A stretch of DNA of 64,000 bases from positions 7,749,501 to 7,813,500 of the forward strand of contig SMMW01000585.1 of the NCBI GenBank assembly GCA_004794655.1. Reading direction: 5' to 3'. The notes under the pieces were generated by a model that was given only the letters and a program-made list of their open reading frames with translations, was not told where the DNA came from and made no database searches. A program made the translations under genes and the position numbers. The stretch comes from Marisa cornuarietis. Lineage: Eukaryota; Mollusca; Gastropoda; Architaenioglossa; Ampullariidae. Below are positions 45,847 to 59,199 of this stretch, piece after piece (positions within the stretch are counted from its first letter, which is position 1; every line of letters begins with the position of its first letter).

Positions 45847-48800
45847 TTAAGGATTGTCCTCCTTTTGCTGCAGAAGAGGTACAGAGCGTGCTTCTGAAGT
45901 AAGCATATGATCGATCTGGTGCCGAGCACTCTCCAGAAGGAGATCTAAGCTTGTCAGGTATCTACGCCTCACAGCTGCATCACTCTAAAATAACCATAAA
46001 GAAAAAACGAATCATTTTATAGAAGATGAGAAATGTGCTGTTTCCAACCTCATCTACATCTAGATCATGGACCTCTATAACTGGACACTTGAATTAACCT
46101 TAGACGTGGCCAGCTGTAAATTAAACAATACACATTTAGTTGAGAAGGATCTTAAAGTAGGACTAAACTCTAACCATAAAAGCTGAGTATATTTCAATCC
46201 TACATCAGGAATGCAATAAAATAATGATATGCAAAGCCATATTTATTAAATAACACTTTATAAGCATTAATAAAGAAAAAAATTAAGGAAAGTGACCCAT
46301 GAATGACTCATGACCACTGGCCGTTTTGTGATTCTTCGTAGATATGCTGACTTTGAAAAATGGGTTTTGTCACACTTTAAGGCATATGTACCAAATTCTG
46401 ATCTGTTTTTCAATATTAATGCCTACTTCCTTCTCACCCAAGTTTTGACCCTAAACTAAGGGAACTTTTGTATTCTACCTGTTCTTGATGAATGCTGTCT
46501 TACCTGAAAACTTTCATGGACCTTCCTTTTCTGATCTTTTAAAATCAGTTTGAAGCTTGTTACGATTCTACTATTTGACATTTTAATCCTGTCAGGTCTT
46601 TTTTTCTTTTTTCCTATATAAATAAGCACGTAGACAAGTGTGAACCCACATCAACCCACCCTTACTTCACACACAGACACACCAAGCCACCCATACACCT
46701 TCCCAAACACACAAACACAGCTACAGCAAACGGCTGATTTAGCAGCAACTATCAGGACAGAATATATTTGTTTTAAACATATAAACACTTTTACCTGTCT
46801 CTGTTGCTCCACATAAACCTCTTGCTCACAGCGGGCCTCCTGTAATAACCTGGACATCAATTCTTTACTCTGCTCTCGCTCTTGCTCCAGGCAGGCTACT
46901 AATCGAGTCTGTCAGAAAGTGATAAAATTTACTGCCACTGAACTGTGCTCATATACTGTTTAGAGAAGCAAAAGAAATTTCCCCATGTTCTGCATATGAT
47001 CTGTGTGATGCCTCAGTCATGCTTTTTCATTTTCAAATACAACAAATGATCAGTGCAACATTAGGTATCAAGGGCTATATACTGCTATATGCTCATGATC
47101 TCCACTCGGGTATGATGTAACGTCTTCTCACAGAGCAGGTACTTTAAGTATTTGTCTCAGCTTCATAAAAAGAGTTAAAAATTCAAACATTTCATCTCAT
47201 GTCAGTCCCCAAACTAACACTACCAATAATACTCCCATAATGTATGATTGTTTAAACAGAAGTCAATAGAAATCACTTTATGCATTCATTTGTCTGTAAA
47301 ATAAAGAAAAAGAAGAAAGCAAGTCATGTGTAATTTTACTAGCATACCTGTGCTTGCTCCCTTTCTTCCTGCTGTACTTCTTTCAACACCTGCTTATGTT
47401 TTTGTTGCATATCTTCAAGCTGCCTAGCCATGTCATCCTGTAAAGTACAAAATTAAGCAAAAGGAATTTTTAGGAAACTTCCTTACTTTCATTACCAAAA
47501 GAATGTGATTCTCTTCGTGAACTCTTTGGAAAAGCTTTGACCTCTAGAACACCAATTCAAGTGAATTTCAAAAAGATTGTCTTAATGCCTACTTTAGCTT
47601 GCTGGAGCTGTTGCTTGGCTTTAGCTTGCTCTGCTGTGATGATGTCCTCAATCTGGCACTGATACCTGGCTCTCTCCTCCTATGCAAACAGAAGTTACAT
47701 TTTATCTTCTTGTCTTCAGACATTTGCAGACTTTTATGATTAAAGAACTGTCATTTTCAATGAATCAATCATTTATGCAAATGCAGGCTTCCAGTATCAA
47801 TTGTCATGAACCAAAAGGCCAAACAAAATGGTTGAGTAAAGTATGTTAATTATAGGTGCGCTGCAGTCACTATGGTGAAGCCTTTCTGTCCATTTTAACG
47901 ACTGGCATGCCTCAGCGATCTATGTGGTTGACCGTTTCTTGGAGATGGGGAAAAAGAGAGGTAGGGTATAGAGTTACTTGTGATGTAGGTAGAGGTAGGG
48001 TACAAGTCAGGCACTTCAAAGGCGCAAGAGTTTGTGTTCGTTTTTATGGTTGACATGTGTGGGTAGTTTATGGTTGGGAAGGGGGATGACGTGAACTATA
48101 TAATCAGGAACAGGGTAGCAATGGGAACCTTTCTTATTACTACAGCAAGGACTATCGCCTCGGAGTGCATTAGCAGCCACAAGCAGTAAATCTGACAAAG
48201 ATGAACCCGTTCCATGAGAACATGACACACTACTTACTGGCACTTGTGGTCTGTACCATTAATAGTGTGAAGTCATCTGTTGCCTGAGGCAACCAATGTG
48301 AGGTGGTGGTTGATAAAATCCTTCGTCTGTGCTGCTGGAGTTGGTGCTGGAGACAGCTGTCACCTAACAATCTCCACCATAGCTGTCGTTCTTGCCTGGG
48401 GCAATCAATTTGAGGCAGTAGTGTATGTGGTGTTAGGGGCAACGCATCAGAGGATGATTTTCGCCATCACTGCTGCGGTTGCCTGGGGCAGCTGTGTAAG
48501 GTAGTGGCATGTGACCCACAGTGATCATCGCCAGGAGTGATAGTGTGCCAAGGCTATTCTACAGCTGTCTGCTACTGACTGTCTAGGGGCCAGTCAGTCA
48601 CGAGTGACAAAACTGTACTCTCAGCTATGTGCAAGGCTGGACAAGTGTTTACATCCTGGGGAAATGAGGGCATATTCATTTGCTCCAATTCAGAACTGAA
48701 CTACAGGGAATACCTGGCTGGAAGGGAGGCGATATTTATTCATAACCCTCTCGAATTTACTGGCCTGAAGTCTGTAATTTTACTAGCATATAAATATATT

Positions 48801-51800
48801 TTCCCTAGTGCTCGACATAGTTTCTTGTGTTTATAATAATAGATTTTCCTTTACAACTGTGTTGTCAGTTATTGTTGCCCGTGTGAGTGGGAGGAGAGTA
48901 TTCGAGTGCTGATGTGCGAAATCGGGTGAATGGGCATGAAAGGGTGGAAGTCAGGTGTGAAGCAAGCCAGCACGTGTCCTCTTCCCCCTTAGGCTATCTA
49001 GTCCGTCCCTCTCCCCAGAGTTTTGTCACATCAATTTTATGGTTAAAAGCACATTTCTGCTGCACATTCTCTTGCAGATATTCCTCCACCGTTTTCACTG
49101 AAATTACAGTGACCAAACAATAATGAAAATAGCACACTAAAGCTAATCTTACAGGAAGCATGCAATTATATCTCTAGCAAGGTAAGAAAAATTTTTTTAC
49201 ACACTCTTCTTCCATTACCAACACATGCACTCACACACAAGCACATAGGTATAGACGACTGCCATACCCACCTCTAAAGCTTGTCTAATTGCTTCCTCTC
49301 GTTTTCTTGTTTCCTCAGCCAGAAAAGCATCAAACTGTTCCTACAATAACATACAAAAACAAGAAAAAAATGGCGTTTGTAACTCTTTTCGGATATTAAA
49401 AAAATGTGCAATACCTGTTTAGAAATGTATTAGACCTCATGAACAATCAAGAAAACTATATCACAATGGAGTCAAATACAAAACATTTTGGGTGCTAGCA
49501 CTCAAACAACAGCCAAATGCACAGAGCATAAAATAACTGACATGGAAGATTCTCAGTTGTATTTTTGTAAAAGTGGTGGTTAAGTCATACCAAAGTATAA
49601 ACATTCATCTGTACTTTATTTTCAAGATAATACAGGTTGAAAAAAATGCTTTATACTTTATGTTGTAATTGCAGATGATCCAGTGCTGCTTGCAGCTCTT
49701 CTTTCATGTGCTTTATGCCTTCATTTCTTGCCTTTTCATTTTCCTGCTTCTGAAATGATATTTTCATCATTTACAGAATAATAAACTTAAATATGACGAG
49801 AGCGCACAAAATATTTCCATGATAAACTGACTGCTCAGTAAAGCTTTTGCTAGATGTTCATGCTGGGATTTACATTTCAAACAATCTTTTCACCGCTCTG
49901 TTATGACAAAATTTACAATTATGGAACATCAAAGCAACCATCTTGAGTGGCAAGTTCTATTAAATCTTTAAATTAAAATATAACAAAAGCACCACAAAAT
50001 TATGGGTGGATTAGCTTATTAGCAAGACTAAACAGCTTACTAGTACTGATCTTTCGTTTAATGTCCATTAGGTTTGAGTTTTGTATTGGCTTTTATTCAG
50101 CTACACATCATTTTTAGTTAGCGTAAAATAATTTCTTGAAAATTACCACTACCGAAGGCTAAATATTCTCAAGACACCATGTGCTTTTGAAAACCCTTTT
50201 TTTGTTTCCACATGACTGATTTAACCAGACATAGACCATCCTTCTGACAGCCACATCAAATGAGAAAGAACACTTATGATATAGATGGCAACTGGTTAGA
50301 GACACATTAACTTTGGATCAGTATGTATAGGTGACTGCTCAAAATACAACATAACTACAGAGCTGCATGGGGTGTTGTGCAGTAAATTCTCAAACAGCCA
50401 GCAGTGCACTATCACCTGATGTTCAAACACTTGCTGCATAACCTCTTCTTGTTGCTGCATGACCTTCAGCATGTGTTGCTGACTAATTTCCTGCTGTTCC
50501 AATACTGCTGTCTTAGAAAGTTCCTGAAAAAACATGATTGTTTCCAAGAATAAGCTTCTATTTTTCTCCCTTAAATCAACTCATTGTTAAGGGCAGAAGT
50601 GCTGTCATCAGTTCTCTTTCTCACTACTCACAATGATGGCTACACTAGAATAGAATGGGGTGTGTGTCTTGCAATAGTCATGAAAGCCCCGAAAATAATT
50701 TCACTAGCTTATAATTTCCTGGTACACAAGTTAACTTGTCAAACCAGGCTTTAGAAGGTATTTAAAAAAAAAGTAATATCATCTGCTTTATTTAAACTAA
50801 GTTTCAAGCTGTTCTAGTCTCGTGAAATAACCATATTTGTTGAAAAATGAAATTTTACAAGTAAATTGTCTTTTTTTCGATACTTACCAGATGACCCAAC
50901 TATAGGAGCTTAAGGGCTGCAACTGCTTTTTAACAAACAAATTATTACCCCTGGGCAGCTAGAGTGTTCCCCCCACTAGATCATGCTGTCCATGAAGAAG
51001 GGAAAACCCTTAACAAACGTGTCGAGTGTGCTCAAGTCGAAATCAGCCACCATTTCACTGCAGGCTTTGGCACCAGATGACACAGGAATAAAACGAGATG
51101 TTGGCGTGGATCACACTTCCTCGATGATGTCTTTGAGGTGCAAGGTGGTGATTCTTTTTCAAAGGATTGCTTTGGGAACACAGTCTGCTGGCAGAACCAA
51201 GAAAGGCTGTCCTAGACCATGTGGAGGACCCAAGGGTTCAAATAACTTGATGCAGCAAAGCTGAATCGCAGTTGTGTAGACGAGTGCACCAACACAAGGT
51301 GGGGGTCCCATGTTCGGGCCAGGGATCAGCAGGAGAGCCTCAGACGCTATGCTGCTGGAATGGAGGACTGGGCTGACCCGAAGCACCAGTGGGCAGACCC
51401 TATTCCTAAGTGACGCCTGGGTGGGTAAGGTTGACTGCCTCTGCAGTGTTGTTTTGGTTCTTTGGTCCTTCTCTGACCTATCACCTGGTCGGACAAGGCC
51501 ATCCCCCAATCCTCCCTCCCTTTCCCGGCTTCAGCACGTCTGGAAGGAGGCGGAGTATCCCTGGAATTGGCAGTGGAATGCAGATTCTCTCTGTGAGGCT
51601 TCCAAAGATGAGATCACACTGCCCTGGCTTTGTCTTCGAAACGTTTGACTGATGGGGAGGAGGCGTATTTCTGAAGGCGCTTGACATGGTAAGACAAATG
51701 TGGATCTTCTCCATCACTACCTTTGATCTGGACCAGAGGAGACTAAGAGAGGCTTCACTGCAACGGAGTGACGTCTGAGGTGTTCTTCCTCTGCTCCTGC

Positions 51801-54800
51801 AAAGGGGCAAAGAGACAGACCTGAGCCAACGTTTATGATGATCCTGCAGAACCTTGGCTCCAGAAAAAACCCATTGTGCATAGCTAATGTAACATTAGCA
51901 AAGACAGTCTGGGGAAACATAATATTATGCACTGCAGCGCTGCTAAGAACACGAGCGAGCGGCAACCTCCGAGGGGAAAGAAAAGGGGATGGGAACTGCC
52001 TTAGAGGCCAAGGACAACAAGGCATTAGTGCCGAGGTCCAAAAAATGATATGGATACGTCTTAAAAACCATCCATCTTGGACCCCCCAACCTAGAATGGA
52101 CCACCTGAGAGCCACTTGTGATCCAATGATTTTCTGATCAAATTCCACAGTTGCACTAAAAGGAGGGGGTGCCCACATTGAAAAGCTATTCCCGGCTGAT
52201 GCACAAAATTTGAAGTGATTGTATGCAAAGAGATACCATAGTTATCTGCTTAAAATAGAATAGTCTGAAGAAGGAAGTTTCTTATCAATCAGATGCTAAC
52301 AGCCTGTAGGAGTCTGTAGGTGTAGGTGCAGCAGGATATATATATATAGTGGTATGTTCCATAGAGAGCTGCCTCTTATTGCCCTCTTATCTTATCTAAT
52401 AGCACCATTTGCAGCAAGCGCTTGGTCACCACCAGCAGGCAAAGGGGCTGCATAGTGACAGAAGGCTGGGGTGGGTGGGGGTGAGAAAAAGTCACAACAA
52501 TGGCGGCTGGTACAGTCAAGGACATCTGACCAGCAAGCCACTTTTCCTACACGTGTGGTGCGCTCAATAATTGTTTAGCCACCAAGTTGGTGAAGATGTA
52601 GCCCCACCCTCTTTACCCCTGGGGAGAAACAATTCCCTCCCCTTAAAAGACATTGGGGGGAGAGGGAAGAACTGAAAACCACTATTTCCTGAAAAATTCT
52701 GAGAAGGAGCTGCAAACACTCAGTTATTGTATCACAGCCAGCTGGGAAGATGAAAAAGAAACAGAAAAACTGCACTTACCTTTCCACCGCAACCCCTGCA
52801 AGAGCGAATGCAACTCCACCTGCGACAGTTCATCCTTCCAAACCTGAGCCCAATGTCTCCGACAATCCTGCACCACACACAGCCACGTTGCGACAAACAG
52901 GTAGTCAGCATGTAGCTAGTGTAGTAGACATCTTTGCATGGAGGTAGAAGAGCAAATCCGCCATCTGAATTATCGATTTCCAAACCAAGCCAAGGTAAAC
53001 AAAACAGCTTTCCCCGGCGCATTGTTTTGTGTTAGCAGACAATTTGCTTGGTAGACAGAGAAAAATTCTGCCTTTTGATTTAGTGATGTATAACTAAGCG
53101 CACAGGTGACAGAAGCAGGTTTGTTCTCTACTTGTATCCATAATAATTTGGTTAAAGAGCAGCAGTTGTAGCCCTTAAGCTCATATAGTCGGGTCGTCTG
53201 GTAAAGTTAAAGAAGAAATGAAAAAAATGGAGTTAGACATAAGATCTGCACTTTACATTTATAACAGAATCACTGAATCTTCTGCAATAAGGTTTGATAA
53301 CTTTGACCAGGTGCTCATGAACCTGTGCAAGCAGCTTGGACATCAAAGCTTGAATGGTCTAGACATTCTGCATGCTATGGTGACTCTCTAAAAGTAGTGG
53401 TCACTTATGCTGGACAACAGCTGCTGCAATAATGACCATCATAGAATAACAAATATAAAGGGTGCGGATAAACACAGAGGAAAATATTCTAAGCAAACCT
53501 TATACTGCTCAACAATCACAACCAGAGCATCATGACCAGATTGTCTCACAGCCTCCAACTGCTCTGCATGCTGTCGCTGAAGTTCTTGAAGCCTTAACCT
53601 CTGGTTCTCAAGTTCTACTTGGCATCTCTCCAATTCTTCTACCAGACTAAGGTTTCTTGACTGAAGTGATGCAATTTCCTAAAATGATTGTAAAAATATA
53701 ATTTAGCTTAATCTTTCATTTACTTATTCAGTCATTTTCAGATGCTTACTCATTAATTCAACTTCTCACACTTTATGAATGTTTTCTCTGTCATTGTCTT
53801 TAACCTGCTTGTTCTTGTGGTTTGTATTTCCTTTAGTAACTGCCTGTTCATACTAACAAAGGAACTCCCTTCCCATATCAAAAAAGGGATACCACATCTC
53901 TTTTATAAAATTGTTCAAGAACATGACTGCTAAACCTGAGTATTCTGTTCTTAGTGCTAGCTTTTGTTTTGTTGCAGAACTTGGGTTTTTACTCTGTCTG
54001 ATTTTGATTTTCTATTTTCTTGGCATCTATTTTATTATCTTCATTTTCATTTTCCGCTGTTTAATTGCCCTGAATGCCATTCTCTAACAGAGCCAGTGAG
54101 CATACTTCCACAAAGTGTGATGCTGCAATACAAGTCGTTATTATGACGATTATTATTATTGAACTAAGTTTATGAAGTCTCGTGAGCGAAACCCAGGTTT
54201 ATCAGAAAGCATCATTAGAATAACCTACAACACTAACCAGTGTTCGAGTCTAAAATATACATTAAGTATAAATAGGCAAGACAGACACTAAATGAGATAC
54301 ATCATGGTAGTGCCACTAATAATATTAGTACATACATTCTGCAGCCTGCTTTGCTGACTTTCATCTACAGTTGCTGACTCATCTTCGTTTTCATTTTCAG
54401 GGTAAGGTGCAGCATTGACTTCCTCCCTATCCAGTCCACTTTCTTCAGCATGAGTCTGTAAAAGACTTCCTTGGAGCATGCTTATTTCTTCTCTCTCAGC
54501 AACTGGAAGGTCTGGGTTTGGGGAAGTCCTGGCATTCTGAGAAATATTTACTGCTGATGGCTCTGCAAATGCACAGTTCTGAGTTGTGCCAAGCCCAATG
54601 TCAGGAAGCATGCTGCTGGCTGAAAAGTTTCCAGTGGCACCAGCTCGGCCATGACTGGATGGTGATGTAAAAGCTCCATCCAAGACATCTGCTATTGGAA
54701 TGGAACCTCCTCCAAAAAGTCTCTTAGAAATGAACAAAGCATAATTCACTTTTCTTTTGGGACAAGATTCATAACAACAACTGCTTATCTAAGAGCTGTA

Positions 54801-57650
54801 TTTAGTTTCTCTAACTTTTTAGCAATCTCTGCACTACATTTTTACCCTCCAATAAAATATCTCCCATAAATCCTTACATTCTGACAATATTATAATTTTA
54901 GGCTAAACAAATATCATTATACAAAAAAATTTAAGAGACTAAATTTATTATCACCTTTGAAGTATTTACAGGTATATGTACCAAGCATATACAATCTACC
55001 TTCTCTCTCATCCAAATGGTAATTTGGAAGCACCTCCATATGTGTATACTTCTAGCTGTAGGAATATACACTGATACATGCATGTGCACCCCCTCTCTCT
55101 TACGTATGTACACCCATGCATACATACACACACACAAACACAAAAGGTCCCTTTAGTCATGAATATGTCATTGCAGAAAAATGTTCAGAATTAGTTGCTT
55201 ACCTCTTCTACTTCACTTCTTTGGTGCTCTTGTGTGTCATTACTTAAGTGAGCATCTAGTAAAGGGAGGCTGCCCTGCAGTCTATCCGACCCTCCACTAT
55301 GAGCCTCATCAACTGTTTGTGGAACACCTGGTATACCAGAAGGGTCAAGATACCTTGGGAAAGTATTCTGTGCACATAGCAAATCCGGCTGAAGCCTCCC
55401 TGATGCTGATGCTTTAGGAAAACAATAGCAATAAGGGTCATTTTTTTAAAATCACAAGCTTGCATACCTAGAATGAGAACTGAAACATAAGGTGGAAAAT
55501 GCTGACATAAACACAGCCCATAAAAGATGAATGGCAGAAGACAATTTCATGAACTCAGTTTTTCTGCAAACAATTGGAATTTAAACATAAACCTATTCAG
55601 AACTACAGCATTACTGGAGTGTTTAGCAGCAGTCAATGGTGTAATATCTCAAGAAAAGTATTTTTAATACTTATGGTGAAGAGAAAAAAAGTGATAAATA
55701 AGCAACCTTTGAAATTTTTTTATTGGCTTGAAGACTGATGGTTTATGGCTTGCTGCGCCTTCCCCATCCTCCCATTCCTCCCTGCCAATCCTAGTACACT
55801 GATAACTGAAGAGAAAGGTGGCAGAAGATGGCTAGGGTCTGGCTTCTACATGCCATAAACCACTTGCAATCACTGCTCTTACAGCCCACTAGCTATGTGT
55901 AGGACTTCTTATCTTTACTACGCCAGTCACTGCCTTAATGAAGAACAATATTATTTTCTCCTTCGTTAAATATTTTTGATTATTAAGGTGAGGATCAGAT
56001 TTATACTACCATTTGTATAAAAATATAATTTGTAAATCAGGCCTTGTAATAGTTTAGCTTTAAAAAAAAAATCTGCAATTTTGAACCAGTGATTGTTTAC
56101 ACATGTTCATTCATTTCCATGTTTCCAGTTAACACCACTGTCCTAAAGCATGTCCAGATAAATATGTCCCTGTTCTCTTATACCAGGTATTTTCTTAAGT
56201 GGAAACAAAACATTGGGGTAGGTAGAAAATCGTTTTCCTGCCCTGGTATATATATATATATATTGTTCAAGTATGTAATCCTTTACATTTATTTGAAATA
56301 TTCTGTGTATCCATGCATTGCATAATAATAAAATGTTGCCTTTATTATCTAAAAAGATCATTGTTTATATTCAGATATGAAAGAATTGATTTTTGAACCT
56401 GATGCAAACGCTGCCCAAGATGAGAGAGCAGCCTGGTCTTCAAAGCCAGCCACTCCTTCCACAGGATCAGCACCCTGCAAATAAATATCATCAAAAATAT
56501 CCATGTGTTTAATACTGAACTATTTTTAATCTTAAAACTATACAAACATTATGTGTAATTAAGTGAATGGTTTTAATAGATATTTGTTCATCTTTTCACA
56601 CCAAAATCTTTGATGATGAGACAGCCAAGATGAACTGCCACTATGGAGGCTGTTGAGAAACCTGTTCCTTCATCAAATATCGACAGCTTCTTCTTTTTTC
56701 CATTTTAATACCCTCTTCCAAAAAAGTGCCAAAATACTCAAATTCAAGTATTTCAAGTGCAGAAATTCTTCTGTCTCTACATTTTGATTGTTTTATCCAG
56801 AGGCAAGTGAATCGTTTTCTTTATCTCAGAATATATGACAAAATATCCACACAAAAAATAAAAAAGGAAAAAAAAATGTGCACCGATTACATGATGTTCT
56901 TACCTCAAATACTCCAAAGTCATCAAAATCATCATCTTCAGGATTGGCCAGGTCCTGAGTATTAAAGAATGTCATACAAACAAAAATAAAATTAACCTTA
57001 AAAACTAATTTACAAATATGTGTACTGTACACTATAGCAAGAGTTGTATAATTTTGCCTCATAATTCTGAAAACCATAAATAATAACGCAGTAAATCAGG
57101 TCTACTCTTACTGTAACCTTCCAGCTTGTACAATTTATATTCCTTTGAATGCATCATTAGAAAAAGAAAAAGGGTATTAGTTCATATCTTTACGTAGTTA
57201 AACAGTGTACTAAAAGCGCTTTTTTTCGTTTTTGGTGTGGTCTGTTCCAGGAGAGAATGATAATTCCTCCCGCGACTCCATCTTTAGGATTAATTTTAAC
57301 AAATACAGATTTTACAATTTTTATCCTCAATCTGAGAAATGTAAAACTTAGATTTTAAACTTCTGCATGTCCAAATCACTTCACTTTTCTTTTCTTACGT
57401 TACTCACTATGTATCAATTTCATATCAAACCATTATATGTGATGTAAATTGTGAAGGGATCCCTGTGTCCTCACAAAATGCATCAAAAGTCCGTTTGCCT
57501 TGCCTGATTCAGGTATCCATTGTTTCTTCTGCTATTCATTTTTGAGGATCAGTGTTCACACGCGATTAATGTCATTTTTGAATTACTTTCGCTACTTGCG
57601 TTAGCCTCTCTTTATCGATCTGTGCAAAATCAGACGACACTCACCGACAT
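45847..57650 (-). CDS. CCDC91: CCDC91 (p56) orthologue, GGA-binding coiled-coil protein
   Basis: In mammals this protein binds GGA adaptors and works in trans-Golgi to endosome traffic. Thirteen coding exons: 57650-57645, 56954-56904, 56474-56399, 55411-55203, 54722-54336, 53678-53499, 50523-50416, 49749-49657, 49340-49272, 47679-47593, 47437-47348, 46908-46795, 45984-45847; all GT/AG and in phase; 1,608 bp, 535 aa (human 441). The N-terminus DLANPEDDDFDDFGVFE carries the acidic DFGxF-type motif that binds the GGA ear domain, then WAAFAS as in the human protein. Exons 4-5 are a low-complexity acidic linker longer than in vertebrates. Exons 6-13 are coiled coil; LEAVRQSGHDALVVIVEQYK and the C-terminal RRRYLTSLDLLLESARHQID are the best matches to human CCDC91. 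The two-codon first exon (ATG TCG then GTGAGT) is the weakest part. Confidence 0.9.
48270..48520. repeat. Diverged repeat units in CCDC91 intron 9
   Basis: GTTGCCTGAGGCAACCAATG (about 48,280), CTTGCCTGGGGCAATCAATT (about 48,393) and GTTGCCTGGGGCAGCTGTGT (about 48,478) are related, each followed by a (T)GAGG(T/C)(A/G)GT-like stretch. They are probably an internal repeat of a decayed element covering about 47,850-48,600, a stretch clearly less AT-rich than the intron around it. Confidence 0.45.
50887..53201. mobile_element. 2.3-kb inverted-repeat DNA transposon in CCDC91 intron 6
   Basis: The left end CCAGATGACCCAACTATAGG (50,887) and the right end, read in reverse (CCAGACGACCCGACTATATG, ending 53,201), match over about 60 bp and share GAGCTTAAGGGCT and CAACTGCT. 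The interior differs in composition from the intron (51,150-52,180 is GC-richer) and holds several overlapping open frames on both strands up to 153 codons, none of which I recognise. No target duplication is evident; the ends are bordered by TTA and TAA, which read as part of the inverted repeat. Superfamily unknown. Confidence 0.65.
53228..53395 (+). other. Protein-like 55-codon open frame, unidentified
   Basis: A plus-strand frame just outside the right end of the 2.3-kb element, opposite to CCDC91. It begins MELDIRSALYIYNRITESSA, ends DILHAMVTL and then a stop; it is also open upstream (VKEEMKK). The amino-acid composition is protein-like (mixed helices, few repeats). It has no recognisable domain and could be a fragment of a decayed gene or chance. 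Listed because it does not read like the surrounding intron. Confidence 0.25.
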
Positions 57651-58112
57651 ACTTAACTATGCACGATGGGAGTCACTCCATGCCCTTCACAATTCCAACA
57701 GAATACAATCCAGCATAGAAGCTTCTGAATTACATTATGAAATAGAACCTTATTTTATTAGTACTATTTAATTTTTAATGTAGCTTTTTTGCGCTAAGAT
57801 AAGGCAAGTTACTAGAATCTACCAATCAAAACTCGTCTTAAATAATGCCCGCCTTCATTTGCATGCACGTAGGGGTCGCATATGGAGTCTATTGCGATGA
57901 CTACTAGAAAGCAGAAGTAGTCTTGGGCTATAGTTCTTTATCAATCATGTTGTGGGGAAAGAAACTTTAAGAAACCTTAATCGTGATTTCACTATAACAA
58001 CATTTACTCATGCTCATCTGAACAGTTTTATCCTGCAGCTGAATTTTGCATTGGCAGTGGGACCTAATTTCACTTGCCGACCCGGCAGAGATATCGGTAT
58101 CGGGCATGTCGA
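57651..58112. promoter_or_regulatory. Probable shared promoter of CCDC91 and FAR
   Basis: CCDC91 starts leftward at 57,650. A candidate first noncoding exon of the FAR gene ends rightward at 58,112 with the donor GTAAGT (TGTCGA then GTAAGT). The roughly 450 bp between them includes a CCAAT (ACCAATCAAAA, about 57,819) and CpG-containing sequence near 57,850-57,900 and 58,080-58,110. Head-to-head genes this close usually share a promoter; that is inference here. The FAR leader contains a tiny upstream frame (ATG TCG AGT TGA across the splice). Confidence 0.45.
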
Positions 58113-59199
58113 GTAAGTTTGATCAATCTCTTTCCTATTTCCCTTTACCTCCTTATAAGTAAGAGCTGGTAAAGGACTTTATTGAGTTTTTTTTCAAACT
58201 TAACTTGAAAAAACATTTTATAAATCGTTCAAAATTAAGGCATTTCTTTAACGAAGACTTGAAATAAGAAATTTATTGACTGTATTCACACCGGCATTAA
58301 GTGACGATAATATGGTAGATGTTTACTTCAGGTGTTAAACGAGAGAGCAAATTGATAGTTACGCATAGATCAAGATGTGTTACTGCTGGTGACCTCAGTT
58401 TTTGCACGTGCGGTAGATTCATAGAATGTGTCTTGTTATTAGTCAAATAACGCAGTGCTGCGCAATCGGCACGCCCATTTCCGTCTCTGGGCAGCAGTGT
58501 TCTAGCTAATTCTAGCTTACGATTTTTGGCCGTGTGTTAAAAAGTTAAGTTATATAAACATTTTTTTAAAAATTAATGCAACATTTTTATAACGTTCATT
58601 AAACAGTTTTTCCTTCACGCTGTCCGAGTATGGTTATTGAAAGTGGACATTTTTACCAGTTAATGTTTCTTTGTCCATGTTTATGTGTGTAACATGTCAT
58701 ACCAGTTTGTTCCAATACAGATAGCCAGAAGACACAAGAGGTGGCCTGTATGTAAAAAATTACTATAGACAAATAAAAGAGTCTTAAAAGATTTATGTTA
58801 GTCCTGATTGTTGAATATTTTCACATTTTCATTATACTGATTTTTGGTATTTATCTTAAATAAACCATGGTGGAGTGATGTCTATGTGTCTGGTTAAGTG
58901 CTATGCAGATTGAAACTGTTTGCGCAAACCTAACCAGATTTTTCAGGAGTACTCCTATGGGAAGGTTGTAGACTATCTTACTCAAATGTTCATGTCACCT
59001 GTGGCACCAAATTTAAAAATATGTTACACAGAACAAATTTTGACATCCTCATGTTCGAGAGAGATAGGGAGACATGTGCCCCAGTAGCTCACCGGTCTTG
59101 ATATCTGTCACTGAAAATAGCCAGTGGTGTCCCATATCACCTTTTTATCTGGTCTACAGGTGCTTTGATCATTAACTTTGCATCTCCAGTGTTTGGTTG

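Noticed and set aside
51159..52178. Overlapping open frames on both strands inside the 2.3-kb element, considered as a transposase
   Set aside because: No catalytic motif; overlapping long frames on both strands are what GC-richer sequence gives by chance.
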